Source of the DNA: CAZIHO01 sp964538875
GTDB lineage: Bacteria > Pseudomonadota > Gammaproteobacteria > Chromatiales > Chromatiaceae
Assembly (NCBI GenBank): GCA_964538875.1
Contig: CAZIHO010000088.1
Span: 1 to 15,005, forward strand
Direction of reading: 5' to 3'
Length of the DNA stretch: 15,005 nt
In this document: positions 13,570-15,005 of the stretch, piece after piece
How positions within the stretch are numbered: position 1 is the first letter of the stretch
Layout of the letters: the number at the start of each line of letters is the position of its first letter
Notes under the pieces: generated by a model
The model's database searches: none
The model's input: the letters and a program-made list of their open reading frames with translations, nothing else
What the model was told of the DNA's origin: nothing
Translations under genes and position numbers: made by a program

Positions 13570-14472
13570 TTATTGCTTGGCATACTCCTCCACCGACTTG
13601 TCGTTGGGATTTGCCCAGGCTTGCCGGGTGGCTGCCGACGCTGGCAAGCCCACCTTGACCTGGGCGGGCGGGATGGGCTCCATGAACCAGCGGTCATACA
13701 GCTTGGCGATGTCGCCGGACTTCATCAGCCCCTTGATGCTCGCGTCCACCGCTTGCTTGAAGGGCGCGTCGTCTTTGCGCAGCATGATGGCGATGGGCTC
13801 CACTGCCAGCACTTCGCCCACGATCTTGAAGCCGGCTGGATTCTTGGACTTGGCGATATTGCCCGCCAGGATTTGGCCGTCCATCACAAAAGCGTCCGCC
13901 CGGCCACTTTCCAGCAGCAAGAAGCTGTCCGCATGATCCTTGCCGAACACTTCCTTGAAATTCACGCCGGTGGCTTTTTCATGCTTGCGTAACAGTTGCA
14001 CGCTGGTGGTTCCGGTGGTGGTGGCCACGTTCTTACCATCCAGTTGAGCAATGGAATTGATGCCGGAATCCGCCTTGACCGCGATGCGCACCTCTTCCAC
14101 GTAGGTGGTGACCGCGAACGCCACGTCCTTCTGACGGGCGGCGTTGTTGGTGGTGGACCCGCACTCGATATCAACGGTGCCGTTTTGCACCAGGGGAATC
14201 CGGTTTTGGGCCGTCACCGGCTGATACTGGATATCCAACTTGGCTAGACCCAGTTGCTTTTGCAGGTCCGCCAACACCCGCTGGCAGATTTCCACATGGA
14301 AGCCCGCGTACTTGCCGTCGCCGAGGGTATAGCTCAAGGCGCCGGAGGACTCCCGCACGCCCATGGTGACAGCACCGCTGTCCTTTATCTTCTTGAGGGT
14401 ATCTGCCTGGATCGTTCCACTGGCGATCAGCAAGGCCAGCGCCAGGGAGCTGAGAGTGGTTAGCTTGTTCAT
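13570..14472 (-). CDS. gltI: Glutamate/aspartate-type periplasmic binding protein
   Basis: This 300-residue solute-binding protein has a signal peptide (about 1-23, MNKLTTLSSLALALLIASGTI then QA). Mature sequence opens DTLKKIKDSGAVTMGVRES. The block TAQNRIPLVQNGTVDIECGS, then TTNNAARQKDVAF, closely matches the ligand-binding region of E. coli GltI as I recall it, as do KDHADSFLLLESGRADAFVMD, MLRKDDAPFK and the closing FMEPIPPAQVKVGLP. These support glutamate/aspartate as ligand, though other polar amino acids are possible. I start at 14472 rather than an upstream in-frame ATG at 14565, because AAGGAG lies 8 bases before it and the signal peptide then begins properly. It is the first gene of the gltIJKL operon. 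Confidence 0.93.
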   Translation of the reverse strand: MNKLTTLSSLALALLIASGTIQADTLKKIKDSGAVTMGVRESSGALSYTLGDGKYAGFHVEICQRVLADLQKQLGLAKLDIQYQPVTAQNRIPLVQNGTVDIECGSTTNNAARQKDVAFAVTTYVEEVRIAVKADSGINSIAQLDGKNVATTTGTTSVQLLRKHEKATGVNFKEVFGKDHADSFLLLESGRADAFVMDGQILAGNIAKSKNPAGFKIVGEVLAVEPIAIMLRKDDAPFKQAVDASIKGLMKSGDIAKLYDRWFMEPIPPAQVKVGLPASAATRQAWANPNDKSVEEYAKQ

Positions 14473-14577
14473 TTTCGGGCTCCTTACGAAGTCAGGGAAT
14501 GGGGCATTTCCGGCAACAGGGTACAGCCACCCGGATGGATAGGCCAGCACCATCCACTGGCTCAACGGGGCAAAATC

Positions 14578-14592
14578 GACGTAATATTCGTC
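14578..14592. promoter_or_regulatory. Imperfect 15-bp palindrome in the gltI promoter area
   Basis: GACGTAATATTCGTC at 14578-14592 has GACG/CGTC arms around an AT centre and matches its own reverse complement at 13 of 15 positions. It lies about 105 bp upstream of the gltI start. Size and symmetry fit a dimeric repressor or activator site, but no regulator was recognised. Confidence 0.3.
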
Positions 14593-14759
14593 ATTAATCT
14601 TTTTGATCCCTTACCTGACGACAGGCCGGACGGGCGTATTGATTCAAGCATCCACGCTAATGCTCCCATGCTGAGGGGAAAAGCCGGCGGGTACCAGAAG
14701 CGCGAAGCCCTGCTATCGGGGAGCCTTGAGTCTCTGGAAGCACCGCTCCGGCGCTGGCA

Positions 14760-14789
14760 TGTGCAGGTTGGGCGCTTTGCGCCCGCACA
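14760..14789. other. Strong bulged hairpin, possibly RNA element
   Basis: TGTGC (14760-14764) and GCACA (14785-14789) form an outer stem. After a 5-base bulge on the left arm, GGGCGC (14770-14775) and GCGCCC (14779-14784) form an inner stem with a TTT loop, 11 pairs in total. It lies 145 bp before the plus-strand gene at the right edge, so it could be leader RNA of that gene or part of a small RNA. There is no T-run, and no riboswitch class was recognised. Confidence 0.35.
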
Positions 14790-14934
14790 GCTTCACGCGC
14801 CAACGGGTGGCCGGCCAATACCCCCCCGCGCCTAATTTCCGGCAATCCCTACTCCGGCCAGAGGGGGCTTGGCAAGCCTCCAGCCCGGAGCGGGATTGGC
14901 TAAGCTATGGCGCTGGTATCCCCCTGGAGTCCGG

Positions 14935-15005
14935 ATGATGCCTTGGAAATCGCCCCTGGTTAGCTTGCTATTGGTTTGGTCCGCGGTGGTGACGGCTGAG
15001 GATAG
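14935..15005 (+). CDS. N-terminus of an exported protein, cut by the right edge
   Basis: The first 23 codons read MMPWKSPLVSLLLVWSAVVTAED and the frame is open at the edge. A GGAG site five bases before the ATG at 14935 supports the start. The short basic start, hydrophobic LLLVWSAVVTA core and Ala-rich end form a Sec signal peptide, likely cut after TA. Nothing of the mature protein is visible, so no function can be named. It is divergent from gltI and shares its upstream region. Confidence 0.65.
   Translation, partial: MMPWKSPLVSLLLVWSAVVTAED

Larger units (their letters stand above)
14473..14934. promoter_or_regulatory. Divergent regulatory region upstream of gltI
   Basis: This 462-bp region has no believable gene and separates gltI (-) from the partial gene at the right edge (+). 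It has an AT-richer island at about 14574-14606, unusual for this GC-rich window, which likely marks the gltI promoter area; no clear -35/-10 pair was found. Further right is GC-rich sequence with the strong hairpin at 14760-14789. Short open frames there lack ribosome sites and protein-like composition. Confidence 0.5.

Noticed and set aside
14657..14845. 62-residue minus-strand open frame in the glt upstream region
   Set aside because: No ribosome site, low-quality composition, and it spans the hairpin at 14760-14789.

Overview
The window is a stretch of GC-rich bacterial chromosome. Gene content suggests a gammaproteobacterium: a class II cytochrome c' with a b561 partner family, an E. coli-type gltIJKL operon, a NorD/CbbO-type VWA protein and a SulP permease. 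I cannot fix the order; free-living lineages such as Methylococcales or Chromatiales are guesses. It comes from a draft assembly, since 100 Ns lie at 8591-8690. No rRNA, tRNA, CRISPR array, transposase or phage gene was seen.

Layout. (1) 1-1217, minus strand: a two-gene unit made of a secreted DUF2092 protein followed 12 bp later by a secreted glycine/proline/serine-rich repeat protein that runs off the left edge. (2) 1218-2879: a 390-bp spacer, then cytochrome c' (+) and a cytochrome b561-type membrane protein (-), convergent around a perfect 9-bp hairpin. (3) 2880-5017: a REC-REC-GGDEF diguanylate cyclase (+) with no ordinary start codon next to its Shine-Dalgarno sequence; its 3' end overlaps a convergent NUDIX hydrolase by 38 bp. 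(4) 5170-7299: a NorD/CbbO-family VWA protein without its usual MoxR-type ATPase neighbour. (5) 7404-11255: three transporters on the plus strand: an MFS permease cut by the assembly gap, a SulP-STAS anion permease and a half-size EamA protein. (6) 11323-14472, minus strand: gltI-gltJ-gltK-gltL, a complete glutamate/aspartate-type ABC importer. (7) 14473-14934: a non-coding region with an inverted repeat and a strong hairpin, then the first 23 codons of a plus-strand gene with a signal peptide.

The four glt genes form one importer, with a periplasmic binding protein, two permeases and an ATPase. The cytochrome c', b561 and NorD-like genes hint at heme, nitric oxide or metalloenzyme handling, but they are not in one operon. 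I see no convincing new multi-gene system. The items most worth a second look are the start of the diguanylate cyclase, the orphan NorD-like gene, the DUF2092/repeat-protein pair, the sequence around the gap and the leader region of gltI.
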